Assembly: GCA_002436065.1 (NCBI GenBank)
Contig: DIXP01000092.1
Location: 62,001-126,000, forward strand
Direction: 5' to 3'
DNA length: 64,000 nucleotides
Source of the DNA: Chloroflexi bacterium UBA6077
Lineage (GTDB): Bacteria > Chloroflexota > UBA6077
In this document: one piece after another, positions 50,311 through 59,412 of the stretch
Layout of the letters: each line of letters opens with the position of its first letter
How positions within the stretch are numbered: the stretch's first letter is position 1
The notes under the pieces: generated by a model
Database searches by the model: none
What the model saw: only the letters and a program-made list of their open reading frames with translations
Told to the model about the DNA's origin: nothing
Program-made: the position numbers and the translations under genes

Positions 50311-51459
50311 ATGATTGCAAGGATTCTCGGTCGTTGGTCTCTGGCTTCCCTCATCATCGCGTCTGTGCTCATCATGGTACCCGTGCTCTTCCTTCCGGCG
50401 TGCAGTTCAGGTGGGCAGCCCGCTGCTCAACCTACGCAAGCTGCAGCCAAGCCCGCCTCCCAACCTGCGCAGCCTGCTGCCAATCCGGCTGCTCAACCGG
50501 CGCAGTCCGCGCCCAAGCCCGCTGGCCAAGTTGTCGAGCTGCGGGCGGGTTGCGGCAACCCTAAAGGCGACGTAACCTGCATTGGCCTCGATGCTCTGGC
50601 CGAGATCGTGGAGAAGAAGAGCAACGGGGAGCTCGTTGTCCGCAACTTCTACAATTCCTTGGGATCGCAGACGCAGCTGGCTCAGTCGGTGATGCAGGGC
50701 AGTGTGGACATAGGCCAGGTGTCCAATGGTAATGCCGCCGCCATCACCAGCGGGTTCTTGGTGTACGACCTGCCCTTCCTGTTCAAGAGCTACGACAACA
50801 TACTCAAGTCCCTGGATGGTCCCATCGGGCGCAAGGCGATCGAGACACTGGAGAAGGACACAAGTGTCAAGTACCTGTTCTCGGCAAGCTATGGTGCGAG
50901 CAGGGATATACAGACGCGTCACAAGCAGATCAAGACCCCAGCCGATATCAAGGGGCTGAAGGTCCGTGTGGTGAATACCCCCATCGACCTGGCCACGGTC
51001 AAGTCATGGGGAGCCAACCCTACCGTGGTGGAGTGGGCGCAGCTCTATCCCGCGCTCCAGCAGGGTGTCGTTGACGGCATGAACGCGATCATCACTGGAC
51101 TGAAGGTGGCGAAATGGTACGAAGTCGTGAAATACAACATCCGACTGGACTATCAGGCCATCTTCGAGCCGATGTTCGTCAACGGCAAGAAGTTCGCTTC
51201 ACTCTCTCCCCAGCATCAAAAGATCCTGCTCGAAGCGGCGGTTGAGGCGGATGCCCGGAACCGTAAAGAGGCCGCCGAGCGGGTTACACAGGACACCGCG
51301 GAGTTGAAGCAGCAAGGTATGCAGATCTACGAGCCTACGAAAGAGGATCTCGCTCAGTGGACTGCAACTCGCGAGAGCGTCTGGAAAGAGGTGGCCGAGC
51401 AGCAGAAGGGCAAGATCGATCTGGACGTCGCCAGTCAATTGTACCAGTCGCAGCAGTAG
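50311..51459 (+). CDS. dctP: TRAP transporter substrate-binding lipoprotein (DctP)
   Basis: 382 aa with signal peptide and lipobox LPAC, then a linker of AQPAxxPAAQPAQ units. DctP fold: VRNFYNSLGSQTQLAQSVMQGSVDIGQVSN, LPFLFKSYDNI, LKGLKVRVVNTPID (the Arg that usually pairs with a carboxylate) and YPALQQGVVDGM (in parts). AAGGAG precedes the ATG. It is separated from the imidase-like gene by 164 bases and partners with the fused permease downstream. Confidence 0.95.
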   Translation: MIARILGRWSLASLIIASVLIMVPVLFLPACSSGGQPAAQPTQAAAKPASQPAQPAANPAAQPAQSAPKPAGQVVELRAGCGNPKGDVTCIGLDALAEIVEKKSNGELVVRNFYNSLGSQTQLAQSVMQGSVDIGQVSNGNAAAITSGFLVYDLPFLFKSYDNILKSLDGPIGRKAIETLEKDTSVKYLFSASYGASRDIQTRHKQIKTPADIKGLKVRVVNTPIDLATVKSWGANPTVVEWAQLYPALQQGVVDGMNAIITGLKVAKWYEVVKYNIRLDYQAIFEPMFVNGKKFASLSPQHQKILLEAAVEADARNRKEAAERVTQDTAELKQQGMQIYEPTKEDLAQWTATRESVWKEVAEQQKGKIDLDVASQLYQSQQ

Positions 51460-51493
51460 GGACGGCTCAGGATCGGCCGCTGGCAATGGGGTT

Positions 51494-51520
51494 AGGGTTC
51501 GGGGCCTTGCACCGAACCCT
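51494..51520 (+). promoter_or_regulatory. Intercistronic hairpin directly 3' of dctP
   Basis: AGGGTTCGG (51494-51502) pairs exactly with CCGAACCCT (51512-51520) around a nine-base loop, 34 bases after the dctP stop and before the permease gene. It is the third such hairpin behind a binding-protein gene in this window. Confidence 0.7.
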
Positions 51521-51593
51521 CCCTGTAGCAGAGGGCTGAGATGAGCGGTTGCCCTTCGTCCAAGCACACGACTTCTAAGCGGGGGTGGTCACC

Positions 51594-53522
51594 ATGCCCA
51601 AGACGCGTCAGGTGTTGGCCCAGCAGAGCAACGGAGCCGTCGCCGTAGAGATCGCCGCGGACGCTCCCAATTGGACATACTGGTTGGTACGAGTCAGCGA
51701 TGCCCTGGACAACCTCACCGAGGCTCTCTACGTCCTATTCACCGTAGCCTTCGCCTCGATCATGTTGGTGGGCGTGTTTTTTCGCTACGTCTTGAACGAC
51801 TCTCTTTCCTGGTCGGATGAACTGGCGGTTACAGTGTTCATCTGGGCGACCTTCCTTGGCATCAGCACTTGCTACCTCCACAACAAGCACGTCAACATCG
51901 ACTTCTTGATACGATCACTTCCCCCCCTCTGGCGAGACCGGATGGCAGTGCTGGCAGAGGGGTTGTCCTGCGCATATATCGTGGTCCTGCTGATCTCTAG
52001 CACCGAGGCAATGGACATCGCGTCGCGGACTCGCCCAGGGGCCTTGCAGTGGCCGCTGAGTGTAACTTACGTGGCCATCCCTCTGGCCAGCGCGATCATG
52101 CTCGTCCACTGGGCTCGTCGCAACCTAGCCTCGTCTGCCTGGCAGACAGTATTCGCCAAACTGACCATCGCGGCAGCGCTGTTAGCTCTCTTCTTGCTGC
52201 CTATTGGCCAGTACATACCGCTGACCGGTATGTCGCGCTTCTGTGCCCTGGCTGTGATGTTCGTCCTTCCACTCCTCATCGGGGTGCCGGTGGCCTTCTC
52301 GTTGGGCTTGCTGGCCACGCTATATATCAGCATCCTGGGCAACATCCCCCTCAGCACCGGTGCCATGCAGATCTTCTTTGGCATCTCCGCGATCACCTTT
52401 CTCGCCGTGCCGCTCCTAGTCCTATCCGGTAGCTTGATGCATGAGATCGGGATCGCCAGATACATAGTGGACTTCGCTCAGGTGCTGGTCGGCCGGCTCC
52501 GTGGCGGCCTCGCCGCATCCAATGTGGTGGCCTCCTTCCTCTTCGGAGACATCTCGGGTTCCGCCGTCTCGGACACGGCTGCAATAGGTTCTCTGATGAT
52601 CCCGGAGATGAAGCAACGAGGATACAAAGCCGACTTCTGCGCCGCACTTCAGGGAGCAGCAGGGACCCTGGGAATGACAGCGCCCCTGTCCATCACCCTG
52701 ATCCTGTTCGCGAGCGCTATCAACGCTTCAGTCAGCCGCCTCGCTGCCGCTACCATTCTACCCGGCCTGTTGGTTGCCTCCAGCTTCATGCTGGTAGCGT
52801 TTGTGCACTCACGTCGGAACGGGTATCCAAGTGAGCACGTGCCACGTGAACTGATCGTGCCACGCGTCCTGCGAGCGGTGCCTGGGCTCTTCTCGCTGGT
52901 GCTCTTGCTCGGCGGCATTCTCGGAGGAGTCTTCACCCCGGCCGAGGTCGGCACTGTCCTGGTGGCCTACATTCTCCTTCTGAGCTTCTTCCTCTACCGG
53001 GTTGCGAAGCCGCGGCTCCTCTACAACACAGTGATCAAGGCAAGCCACACGAGCAGTATGGTGCTCTTCATGTCCGCTACCTCATCCTTCCTGGGTTTCG
53101 TGCTGGCCCGCGATCTGGTATCCATGACGGTGGTAGATACCATTGGACAGATCACCACCAACAAGTTGGCGGTGATCTTCCTCATGAGCTTCGTGTTCGT
53201 CATCCTCGGAATGGTGCTGGAGGCGCCGGCTATGATCTTCGGCTTCATGCCGACGTTCATGCCGCTGCTGACCTTCGTCGGTGTCGATCCCATCCACTGG
53301 GGCGTTCTCTTCGTCATCAATATGGGCCTGGGAATGATCGTGCCGCCGGTGGCGCTCAATCTCTTCGTTTCAACCTCGCTCGCGGGGACGAGTTACGAAC
53401 AGGCAGTCCGGGCATCTATTCCGTTCATAAGCATCATGATTGTGGACATGATATTGGTTGCCGTCTTCCCGCACATCCCGTTGATGATTCCCCACATTCT
53501 GTTCGACTATCCAATAAGGTAA
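51594..53522 (+). CDS. dctQM: Fused TRAP permease (DctQ-DctM)
   Basis: 642 aa from ATG 51594 (GTG 51585 possible). A DctQ-like four-helix domain (about residues 30-190; VFFRYVLNDSLSWSDELAVTVFIW) is joined to a DctM domain (about 215-640) with FGDISGSAVSDTAAIGSLMIPEM, GAAGTLGMTAPLS and GVLFVINMGLGMIVPPVALNLFV (in parts). Fusion in one chain occurs in SiaQM-type systems and contrasts with the separate dctQ and dctM at 5.6-7.6 kb. Confidence 0.95.
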   Translation: MPKTRQVLAQQSNGAVAVEIAADAPNWTYWLVRVSDALDNLTEALYVLFTVAFASIMLVGVFFRYVLNDSLSWSDELAVTVFIWATFLGISTCYLHNKHVNIDFLIRSLPPLWRDRMAVLAEGLSCAYIVVLLISSTEAMDIASRTRPGALQWPLSVTYVAIPLASAIMLVHWARRNLASSAWQTVFAKLTIAAALLALFLLPIGQYIPLTGMSRFCALAVMFVLPLLIGVPVAFSLGLLATLYISILGNIPLSTGAMQIFFGISAITFLAVPLLVLSGSLMHEIGIARYIVDFAQVLVGRLRGGLAASNVVASFLFGDISGSAVSDTAAIGSLMIPEMKQRGYKADFCAALQGAAGTLGMTAPLSITLILFASAINASVSRLAAATILPGLLVASSFMLVAFVHSRRNGYPSEHVPRELIVPRVLRAVPGLFSLVLLLGGILGGVFTPAEVGTVLVAYILLLSFFLYRVAKPRLLYNTVIKASHTSSMVLFMSATSSFLGFVLARDLVSMTVVDTIGQITTNKLAVIFLMSFVFVILGMVLEAPAMIFGFMPTFMPLLTFVGVDPIHWGVLFVINMGLGMIVPPVALNLFVSTSLAGTSYEQAVRASIPFISIMIVDMILVAVFPHIPLMIPHILFDYPIR

Positions 53523-53686
53523 CGCCCCCTTGCAGCTCTCGGACCCATGGGAGCAGCCGGTCCCGGATGCTCTGCGCGGGGCGCTGTGACAGCATGCGCT
53601 TCACGACCATCTGTGCTGAACGATAGCCGGTAGTCACCGAGAACTTGCTGTTAATCCGCAAGCCTGCGAAAGGAGACAGAGACGAG

Positions 53687-55069
53687 ATGAACAGGCCGAT
53701 CGACATGATCATCGAAGGTGGCCGCGTGGTGACAGGCGGTGCTGTGAGCGAAGCTACGATACTCATCAGCGGAGAAACTATCGTCGGCGTCGTGGCTCCT
53801 GGCACTCTGGTCGTCGGTAGTGAGAACGCCGAGCGCCTCGATGCCTCCAGGAAGATCGTGATACCGGGCGTCATCGACGCTCACGTTCATCTGGACAGCT
53901 ACAGTGGCCACGCGGACAGCTTCGCCAGTCTCAGCACTGCTGCTGCCTTCGGTGGGGTCACCACCATGATCCCCTATATACAGGGGAAGGTGGGGATGCC
54001 GGTGAAGGAGTTCCTCGGCAACATGAGGGAAGAGGGCGAGGCGCAATCCCTGATCGATTTTGCCATGCACTGCCGATTGAATGCCCCCGAACGGGGCGGT
54101 CACGCCCCGTTCGACGATGCTTTCGACGCGGGCGTTACCAGCTTCAAGGTATTCATGGCCTACCGCAAACGCGGCATCATGTGGGACGACTACAACCTGT
54201 TCGAAGCGCTGGAGTACATCGGGCAGCGTGGCGGGGTCTTCTGCTGCCATGCCGAGAATGGCGACGTGATCGATTACCTGGAAGACAAGTTCGCTGCCCA
54301 GGGGCGTTACACTCCCGAGAACTTCGCAGATGTTCGCCCGCCCGAGGCCGAGGCCGAGGCTACCTTCAGGGTGCTCACGATAGCGAAGCTGGCACGCTGT
54401 CCCCTGTACCTCGTGCATATGAGCACGGGCGAGGCTATTGCCCTTGCCCATCAAGCCAGATTGACCGGACAGCAGGTTTGGACGGAAACCTGCCCGCAGT
54501 ACGTGACTCTGACCAACGAGGAGATGACCAGGCAGGGTGGCCTGGCCAAGATCGCTCCACCGCTTCGGGAGAGGTGCGAGTTGGAGTCCATATGGCGAGC
54601 TGCGGCGGACGGAAGCGTGAATACCGTGGGTTCTGATCATGCCGCCTGGCCATGGAACAACAAGAGCCTTCCTAATGAGAAGTTCCCCGAGATCGTCTTC
54701 GGCATGCCGGGCGTCGAGACCATGCTGCCTTTGATGTTCAGCGAAGGCGTGGCCAAGAACCGGATCGACCTGCCGAAGCTTGTGGAATTGCTGTGCGAAG
54801 CCCCTGCTCGGATCTTCGGTCTGGCACCTAAGAAGGGTGTCATCGCGGTGGGAGCGGACGCAGACCTGGTGCTGATCGATCCCGAAAGAGAGTGGAGGAT
54901 CGAAGGCAAGGACATGCACAGTCTGGCAGGCTACACGGCTCACGAGGGATGGACGATTCGAGGCAAACCGGCCACCACCGTCCTTCGAGGCAGGGTGATG
55001 GTGCAGGAGGGTAGGCTGATGCAGACGGCCGGGTTCGGCCGCTATCTACCACGGTCTATCAGAGGATGA
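53687..55069 (+). CDS. Dihydropyrimidinase/hydantoinase family amidohydrolase
   Basis: 460 aa from ATG 53687 behind AGGAGA; a TTG upstream would add 14 poor residues. It has the binuclear-metal amidohydrolase motifs DAHVHLD (H66, H68), carboxylated Lys TSFKVFMAY (K154), CCHAENGD (H188), LVHMSTG (H244) and GSDHAAW (D317). It hydrolyses cyclic ureides such as hydantoin or dihydropyrimidines, exposing N-carbamoyl amino acids. With the imidase-like enzymes and TRAP importer it points to uptake and opening of cyclic imides or ureides. Confidence 0.93.
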   Translation: MNRPIDMIIEGGRVVTGGAVSEATILISGETIVGVVAPGTLVVGSENAERLDASRKIVIPGVIDAHVHLDSYSGHADSFASLSTAAAFGGVTTMIPYIQGKVGMPVKEFLGNMREEGEAQSLIDFAMHCRLNAPERGGHAPFDDAFDAGVTSFKVFMAYRKRGIMWDDYNLFEALEYIGQRGGVFCCHAENGDVIDYLEDKFAAQGRYTPENFADVRPPEAEAEATFRVLTIAKLARCPLYLVHMSTGEAIALAHQARLTGQQVWTETCPQYVTLTNEEMTRQGGLAKIAPPLRERCELESIWRAAADGSVNTVGSDHAAWPWNNKSLPNEKFPEIVFGMPGVETMLPLMFSEGVAKNRIDLPKLVELLCEAPARIFGLAPKKGVIAVGADADLVLIDPEREWRIEGKDMHSLAGYTAHEGWTIRGKPATTVLRGRVMVQEGRLMQTAGFGRYLPRSIRG

Positions 55070-55223
55070 GCAATAGCTGCGGAAAGGACAGAAGCCAACC
55101 GCCGAAAGGCATTGGGGTTTCGGGCTGAGCAACGTGCTGGAGAACCAGGAGCTAAACATGTGACCATAAGCGCGGGGGTTCTGGGCGCACGACCGACTGG
55201 GCTGCGGAGTGCCAGAACATACC

Positions 55224-56114
55224 TCATTTATTGGGTCCTCTTGTCCCAGACTGGCCAGGCTGACATGGACAGGCTCCAGAACTGGACGAAGTGTCTGGGG
55301 CAACACCGGCTGGTGTCGGAGTGGGCACTCCAACCTGCTGGGGCTGCGGTCCGCCGTACATCTCCACCGGTCCCCAAAGCCCGCGATGGGCTTGCTTCGC
55401 CTCCTGCTCGACTGCCTTGAACCGCTCCACGTACTTGACGTCTGGAGGGCTAGTGGCCACCTGGGCGTAGCCGAGGCGAAGCAGTTCCTCGTTGACCATG
55501 CGACCGTCCTGAAGGTAGGCGTAACGCAGCAGTTGGCCATGGCCGTCCGTCTCACTCACATCCTTTTCGAGGAAGAGCTGCTGCCCTTCAACCAACTCCC
55601 TGTTCTTCTTTGAGGCTTCCTCATCCATGACTTCAGAGGGTCGGCGAGGATCCACGCTCTCGGGGATGCTGATGCCGATGTATCGGACTGGGACTGTCGC
55701 GCCGCCGATCTGAACGTCTACGGTGTTCCCATCGATCACCTTGACCACCGTCACCAGGATGTCGTCACCGTGGACTCGGTTGGACGGCTGATCCTTCTCC
55801 CAATCAAAGCGCAGGTCGTTGGGCCTGGACTGCACTCCGACGGGTCCGTTGATCCAGGTCATGGCGCCGTTGGTGAAGGCGGTCCAGTTGTCGGCTTTAC
55901 GCCAGGCCATCAGCCCGTTGCTGGTCTGTTGGAGGGAGTCGCCATTGGTTCCCCAGTGCTCGTTCTCAAGGGGTTGGCCGACTACCTCGGGGACATGACT
56001 GGCTAGGGCCTTGAAGCCGAGTTTGAACTCTGGCTGCAGCTGAGCGCTGGCGACTCCGACCAGTGACGACGATGCCAGCAGCGACACCACGAGAAGTCGC
56101 AACAAGTGACTCAT
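55224..56114 (-). CDS. Secreted SNase-fold protein with degenerate active site
   Basis: 296 aa from ATG 56114 behind GGAGG. Signal peptide (LLRLLVVSLLASSSLVGVASA), about 110 residues of unassigned mature N-terminus, then a staphylococcal-nuclease fold: VKVIDGNTVDVQIGG, VPVRYIGISIPESVD, LEKDVSETDGHGQLLRYAYLQDGRMVNEELLRLGYA (in parts) and RGLWG. Compared with the nuclease, the positions of D21, D40, T41 and R87 read N, S, I and Q; R35 and E43 are kept. Hydrolysis is therefore doubtful. It ends in a Pro/Ser/Cys-rich tail. Confidence 0.85.
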   Translation of the reverse strand: MSHLLRLLVVSLLASSSLVGVASAQLQPEFKLGFKALASHVPEVVGQPLENEHWGTNGDSLQQTSNGLMAWRKADNWTAFTNGAMTWINGPVGVQSRPNDLRFDWEKDQPSNRVHGDDILVTVVKVIDGNTVDVQIGGATVPVRYIGISIPESVDPRRPSEVMDEEASKKNRELVEGQQLFLEKDVSETDGHGQLLRYAYLQDGRMVNEELLRLGYAQVATSPPDVKYVERFKAVEQEAKQAHRGLWGPVEMYGGPQPQQVGVPTPTPAGVAPDTSSSSGACPCQPGQSGTRGPNK

Positions 56115-56445
56115 CTGCGACCCTCCTCTCCAGTTCGAACTTGAAGGCTCCCATGAGCGCACTCGGATTGGGATGGTGACTGACACGATGGTAGAATTCC
56201 GCCCCGGAACCACATTCACATACATAGCATGTTCGCCAACTGTTCGTCTACCTTCGTGGCGGTACGACGCTACTTGGACGTGCGGGACGCCGTCGGCTAT
56301 GATGTTGCCGCACACTTGGCCCATATTCCCACCACGCCCTGGCTGGGAAGCGTGGGGCCTCCCTCCTCGGGGAAGGAGCGTTCCCGATGTTCAAGGAGAC
56401 CGACGAGATCATCGCGGGCGGACCCCATCTGCGGAGCGGAACCGT
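56115..56445. other. Non-coding or decayed stretch
   Basis: No intact gene is supportable between the SNase-like gene and the aminotransferase remnant. Open frames across it lack domain features. Confidence 0.4.
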
Positions 56446-56601
56446 GTGATCCATAGCTGCTTCGGGAAGAGCGTGGCTATGCTGGGATGCGGCAGCAACT
56501 CCCGGCGGCTCTGCCCGCCCATGGCGATTACCCGTGCTGAGGCCGACATCGCCCTGGGCTATCTGGACGAGGCCCTCACCGAGGTCGAGGCAGGGCATTA
56601 A
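56446..56601 (+). pseudogene. Class III aminotransferase remnant (C-terminal fragment)
   Basis: The frame encodes FGKSVAMLGCGSNSRRLCPP followed by MAITRAEADIALGYLDEALTEVEAGH. This matches the last 45-50 residues of class III aminotransferases (LxGxxGNVLRIxPPLxITxEEADxALxxLDEALxEV). No PLP-binding part remains upstream. It is a decayed relic preceding the histidine kinase. Confidence 0.65.
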
Positions 56602-56620
56602 TCCTATCCGGATGTGAGGA

Positions 56621-59167
56621 ATGGGCTGGCAGGACACGCCTTATACCCTGGTGCTGATCTCGGCGGCGTCGGTCTCGGCTGTCTCGGGACTGTATCTATG
56701 GCGATGTGAACCGCTGCGCGGGGCGAGGATCATAGCCATGATCCTCTTTGCCTGCGCTGCCTGGTCCGTTGGCTACTCCCTGGAGTTGGGGAGTCCTACT
56801 CTGGAGCTGAAGATCCTTTGGGCGAAGCTCCAGTATCCGGGCATCATGGCCATCCCGGTGGCGCTGTTCGTCTTCACTCTCCAGTTCAGCGGTCGCGAGC
56901 AGTGGCTTACGCGGCGCAATCTGGCCCTGCTGTGTACCCCTCCGGCGCTGAGCGTGGTGCTCGCCCTCACGAACGAGCACCACTGGTTGTTCTGGACCGA
57001 TGCTTCACTAGTGGAAATTGGAGCCTTCTCGGCCCTTGTCTTCGAGCGGGGCATCGCATTCTGGATCCATACCCTCTACGGCTACAGCCTCGGCATTGGA
57101 GTGATAGCGATTATCCTCCAGATGCTGGTCCACTCGGTCCATATGTACCGATGGCAGGCTAGCGGCTTGCTGATGCTGGCTCTGGTGCCCTGGTTCAGCA
57201 ACATCCTGTATCTCTCCAGCTTCAATCCCTTTCCCCACTTTGACCTGACCCCCATCGCCATAACGATGGCGAGTCTGGTCTTTTCCTTGAGCGTTTCCAG
57301 CTTGCGAATGGGCGACATCGTCGCGGTATCCCGAGAGGCTGTTATCGAGGGGATGGGCGATGCGGTGATCGTACTGGATGCGGAGAACCGTATCATTTCC
57401 CTCAATCCTGCGGGTGCGAAGGCGCTGAGACAGCCGGCCTCGAAGTTGGTGGGACAGTCAGTGCGGGAGTTCTGGACCGAGAAATGGGGGAGCGAGGTTG
57501 GGAGATTGGGTGTCGCTGATCCTGGTGGCGAGATTGTACTGCCTTCCGAAGATGGCCCTCACACCTACGATGTCCGATCGTCTCCCCTCGCTGATTGGCG
57601 CGGGCAGCTGGTGAGCCGGGTTGTGGTGTTGCGCGACGTAACTGAGCGGAAGAGGGCGGAGGAGGCGCTGCGGGAGAGCGAGGAGCTGTATCGGGTGCTG
57701 GTGGAAGCGGTGGACGATACCGTCCTGGTCAAGGACGCGGATGGGCGCTACGTCATGGTGAACTCCGAGATGGCGCGCAGGTTTGGTCGCCCGAAAGATG
57801 ACCTCATTGGCAAGCTGCCCGAGGATCTACACCCGCCTGAGCAGGCCATGAGGATAGCGGCGGACGATAGTCGCGTCTTGACGACTGGAGTCTCGGTGGA
57901 CACCGAGGAGTATCATCCCCATCGACCCCGCGCGAGCATCATCCACACGCACAAGGCGCCGCTGCATGCCCCTGATGGCAGGATCATCGGTTTGGTGGGC
58001 GTCGGCAGGGATGTCACCGAACACAAGCGGCTAGAGGAGCAGTTGTTGAGGGCGCAGCGGATGGAGACTGCCGGGCGAGTGGCCGGCCAGGTGGCTCACG
58101 ACTTCAACAACCTGCTGTCGCCGATGATCGCCTATCCCGAGCTGATCAAGGCCCAGTTGCCGGACGGCCACCCCGCTCTGGACTACTGCGATGCTATGCT
58201 GGAGGCGGCCGAGCGGATGGTCGCCATCAACGAGGACATGATGGCGTTGGGCAGGAGGGGGCACTTCGACCGGCAACCGGTGGACCTCAACCAGTTGGTG
58301 AAGGATGCCGTGGGGCAGATGGTCGGGGCACCTGAGACCCTAGCGGTCCAGCTGGGTCTGGTGGAGGACATCCTTCCCGCCAGCGGCTCCCCGGCACAGC
58401 TGCTCCGGGTGGTGGTCAACCTGATCTCCAATGCCCGAGAGGCGATGGGTGACCGCGGCACGCTCACAATAAGGACCGAAAACCTGTACGTCGAGAACCC
58501 GATCGGGTATGGCGAGCGGCTGGAGAAGGGTGAATATGTCAGGCTCCAGGTGGCCGATACCGGGTGTGGGATTCCCGTGGAGATCCAGGACAAGATCTTC
58601 GATGCCTTCTTCACCACGAAGACTCGAGCCAGGAGACGGGGCTGCGGCCTTGGATTGAGCATAGTCCAATCGATCGTTGGGGACCACAAGGGCTATGTGG
58701 AGATGGAGAGCGAGGTGGGGAGGGGAACTACCTTCAACATCTACCTGCCCATCTGCCGAGATCTACCGGATGTGACTGCCCCGGAGGAGTTGCGGGGTGG
58801 CGCCGAGAAGGTGCTGGTGGTGGACGACGACCGGCTTCAACGGGAGGTAGAGAGGCAGCTTTTGGAAAGGCTGGGCTACAAGGTAGTGGAGGCCGCCAGC
58901 GGAGAGGAAGCCCTGGCCTATCTGGCCGAGCACCCCGTGGACCTCCTGCTGTTGGACATGATCATGGCCTCGGGTATCGATGGTGCGGAAACCTACCGGC
59001 GGGTCCTGGAGTTGAGGCCGGGCACTCCGGCCATCATCGTGTCTGGCTTCTCCCAATCCGATCGTGTCCAGGAGGCGCAGCGGCTGGGCGCCAGCGCCTA
59101 CGTTCGCAAGTCGGTGAGGTTGGAGATGCTGGCCAAGGCCGTGCGAGAGGAGTTGGACCGCAAGTAG
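56621..59167 (+). CDS. Hybrid sensor histidine kinase with 7TM-like sensor, two PAS domains and a receiver
   Basis: 848 aa. Seven or so membrane helices (1-225, histidine-kinase 7TM type), PAS1 (about 235-340), PAS2 (about 350-470), HisKA with phospho-acceptor H493 in QVAHDFNNLL, an ATPase domain with NLISNAREAM, DTGCGIP and GCGLGLSIVQSIVG, and a receiver (730-848) with VVDDD and phospho-acceptor D779 in LLLLDMIM. The HDFNN H-box belongs to kinases that often carry their own receiver. No DNA-binding output is next to it. Confidence 0.93.
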   Translation: MGWQDTPYTLVLISAASVSAVSGLYLWRCEPLRGARIIAMILFACAAWSVGYSLELGSPTLELKILWAKLQYPGIMAIPVALFVFTLQFSGREQWLTRRNLALLCTPPALSVVLALTNEHHWLFWTDASLVEIGAFSALVFERGIAFWIHTLYGYSLGIGVIAIILQMLVHSVHMYRWQASGLLMLALVPWFSNILYLSSFNPFPHFDLTPIAITMASLVFSLSVSSLRMGDIVAVSREAVIEGMGDAVIVLDAENRIISLNPAGAKALRQPASKLVGQSVREFWTEKWGSEVGRLGVADPGGEIVLPSEDGPHTYDVRSSPLADWRGQLVSRVVVLRDVTERKRAEEALRESEELYRVLVEAVDDTVLVKDADGRYVMVNSEMARRFGRPKDDLIGKLPEDLHPPEQAMRIAADDSRVLTTGVSVDTEEYHPHRPRASIIHTHKAPLHAPDGRIIGLVGVGRDVTEHKRLEEQLLRAQRMETAGRVAGQVAHDFNNLLSPMIAYPELIKAQLPDGHPALDYCDAMLEAAERMVAINEDMMALGRRGHFDRQPVDLNQLVKDAVGQMVGAPETLAVQLGLVEDILPASGSPAQLLRVVVNLISNAREAMGDRGTLTIRTENLYVENPIGYGERLEKGEYVRLQVADTGCGIPVEIQDKIFDAFFTTKTRARRRGCGLGLSIVQSIVGDHKGYVEMESEVGRGTTFNIYLPICRDLPDVTAPEELRGGAEKVLVVDDDRLQREVERQLLERLGYKVVEAASGEEALAYLAEHPVDLLLLDMIMASGIDGAETYRRVLELRPGTPAIIVSGFSQSDRVQEAQRLGASAYVRKSVRLEMLAKAVREELDRK

Positions 59168-59204
59168 ATGGAGGTCACCGGGTAGCCCTACCTCGAGAGG
59201 TGGG

Positions 59205-59411
59205 TCGGAGGAGCCTTATCAGCTGGCCCTTCCTGTACTCCACGAAGCGGAAGGGTCCGGTGCCCACCGGCTTCAGGCTGGCCGGATTCTTCGCGGGAGT
59301 GCTACTTCAGCAGCAGTTGCTCGAAGATGAACTTGACGTCGGCCGATGTGAAGGGCTTCCCATCATGCCAGCGGACTGATGCAGCTTGAAGCGGTACTGC
59401 ATGCCACCATC
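59205..59411 (-). pseudogene. Family 5 (oligopeptide/nickel) binding protein remnant
   Basis: On the minus strand, MQYRFKLHQS (from about 59410) continues after a frame change as RWHDGKPFTSADVKFIFEQL and stops at 59302. A further piece, LKPVGTGPFRFVEYRKGQL, lies at about 59215-59275. These are the FKLRxGVKWHDGxPFTAxDVxFxxE and NPVGTGPYxFVEW signatures of SBP_bac_5 proteins, with most of the gene between them deleted. It is decayed beyond function. Confidence 0.78.
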
Positions 59412-59412
59412 C

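Noticed and set aside
55046..55223. Small frames between the hydantoinase and SNase-like genes
   Set aside because: They lack start signals and domains on both strands and are antisense or out-of-frame readings.
56229..56456. Frame ending near 56456 as a gene
   Set aside because: Composition is Arg/Ser/Pro-rich as in shadow frames and it lacks a start signal or domain.
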